Source: Actinomycetes bacterium
Lineage (GTDB): Bacteria; Actinomycetota; Actinomycetes; Actinomycetales; Cellulomonadaceae
Assembly (NCBI GenBank): GCA_023426865.1
Contig: JAEZBT010000262.1
Location: 1-5,332, forward strand
Length of the DNA stretch: 5,332 nt
Reading direction: 5' to 3'
Positions 5,043 through 5,332 of this stretch are shown piece after piece; the first letter of the stretch is position 1; each line of letters opens with the position of its first letter. The notes beneath the pieces are model-generated. The model saw nothing but the letters and a program-made list of their open reading frames with translations. It did not search any database and had not been told where the DNA came from. The position numbers and the translations under genes were made by a program.

Positions 5043-5332
5043 ATGGCCGATCCTAGTCCCGCCCGTCAGGTACCCGTGCGGTTCCAGGTGGAGGTCCCCG
5101 CCGACCAGGAAGCCGGCGTGCCGGCCGAGTTCGCGAACATCTGGCACACGCGCACCTCGTTCGTCCTGGACTTCGCGGTGCCCAAGGGCCCACCGCAGGT
5201 CGTCGAGGACGACGCCGGGCGTCGCGCCGTCGTGAACGCGAAGGTCGTCACGCGCGTGCGCATCCCCCCGCAGCAGGCCTTCGAGATCGCGCGCGCACTC
5301 ACCCAGCAGCTCGACCTGTGGGAGAAGGAGAC
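5043..5332 (+). CDS. DUF3467 family protein (partial, cut by right edge)
   Basis: The first 96 codons are visible and no stop is reached. ATG 5043 has AGGAG at 5033-5037, 5 nt away. Visible motifs are FANIWHTRTSFVLDFAVPKG (residues about 29-48) and VTRVRIPPQQAFEIARALTQQLDLWEKE at the right edge. This pattern, a 'YAN' strand, a 'F-x-LDF' strand, then an 'R-V-x-x-P' strand and a helix, is that of the small DUF3467 proteins. These are roughly 100 aa, so only a few residues are probably missing. Function is unknown. The hairpin at 4995-5025 separates it from the lipid operon, so it is probably an independent gene. The family call rests on remembered motif shape rather than a search. Confidence 0.75.
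   Translation, partial: MADPSPARQVPVRFQVEVPADQEAGVPAEFANIWHTRTSFVLDFAVPKGPPQVVEDDAGRRAVVNAKVVTRVRIPPQQAFEIARALTQQLDLWEKE

Overview
The window is chromosomal DNA from a high-GC actinobacterium: GC looks like 70% or more by eye, codon third positions are almost all G/C, GTG starts are common and genes are tightly packed. Codon style and gene content fit Micrococcales (a Cellulomonas-like relative), but this placement is an inference. No mobile element, tRNA, rRNA or CRISPR array was seen.

Layout. Two genes read leftward: an SRPBCC/polyketide-cyclase-like protein (748 to 314), then a MerR-type regulator (268 to the left edge, cut off). Its N-terminal HTH resembles the B12-photoreceptor regulators CarH/LitR. 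Divergently, four genes read rightward as one operon: a COG2907-type FAD-dependent oxidoreductase (872-2149), a DUF1365 protein (2146-2892), a cyclopropane-fatty-acid-synthase-like SAM methyltransferase (2889-4145) and a short-chain dehydrogenase (4142-4978). Each of the three junctions is a 4-nt GTGA or ATGA overlap. A perfect 14-bp GC-rich hairpin follows the operon. The start of a separate DUF3467-family gene runs off the right edge.

The most interesting part is the 123-bp divergent intergenic region (749-871). It carries a tandem array of four 11-bp repeats (consensus about TTKGACAAMCG) at 770-813. A second copy of the same core lies at 844-865 and reaches the ribosome-binding site of the oxidoreductase gene. 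The last repeat of the first array contains a TTGACG -35 box, 17 bp from a TAGCCT -10 box. Tandem 11-bp operators overlapping a -35 box are the known binding mode of CarH. The truncated MerR gene next door is therefore a good candidate for the repressor of both transcription units.

Working model: a light- or singlet-oxygen-responsive, possibly B12-dependent regulator controls a membrane-lipid modification pathway. FAD oxidoreductase + DUF1365 + CFA-like methyltransferase + SDR recurs in proteobacterial photo-oxidative stress regulons (LitR and RpoE/ChrR), where related genes have been tied to modified fatty acids such as furan fatty acids. The CFA-like protein lacks two of the residues that hold bicarbonate in classical cyclopropane synthases, so its product may not be a cyclopropane. 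The chemistry and the light response are inferred, not shown by the sequence.
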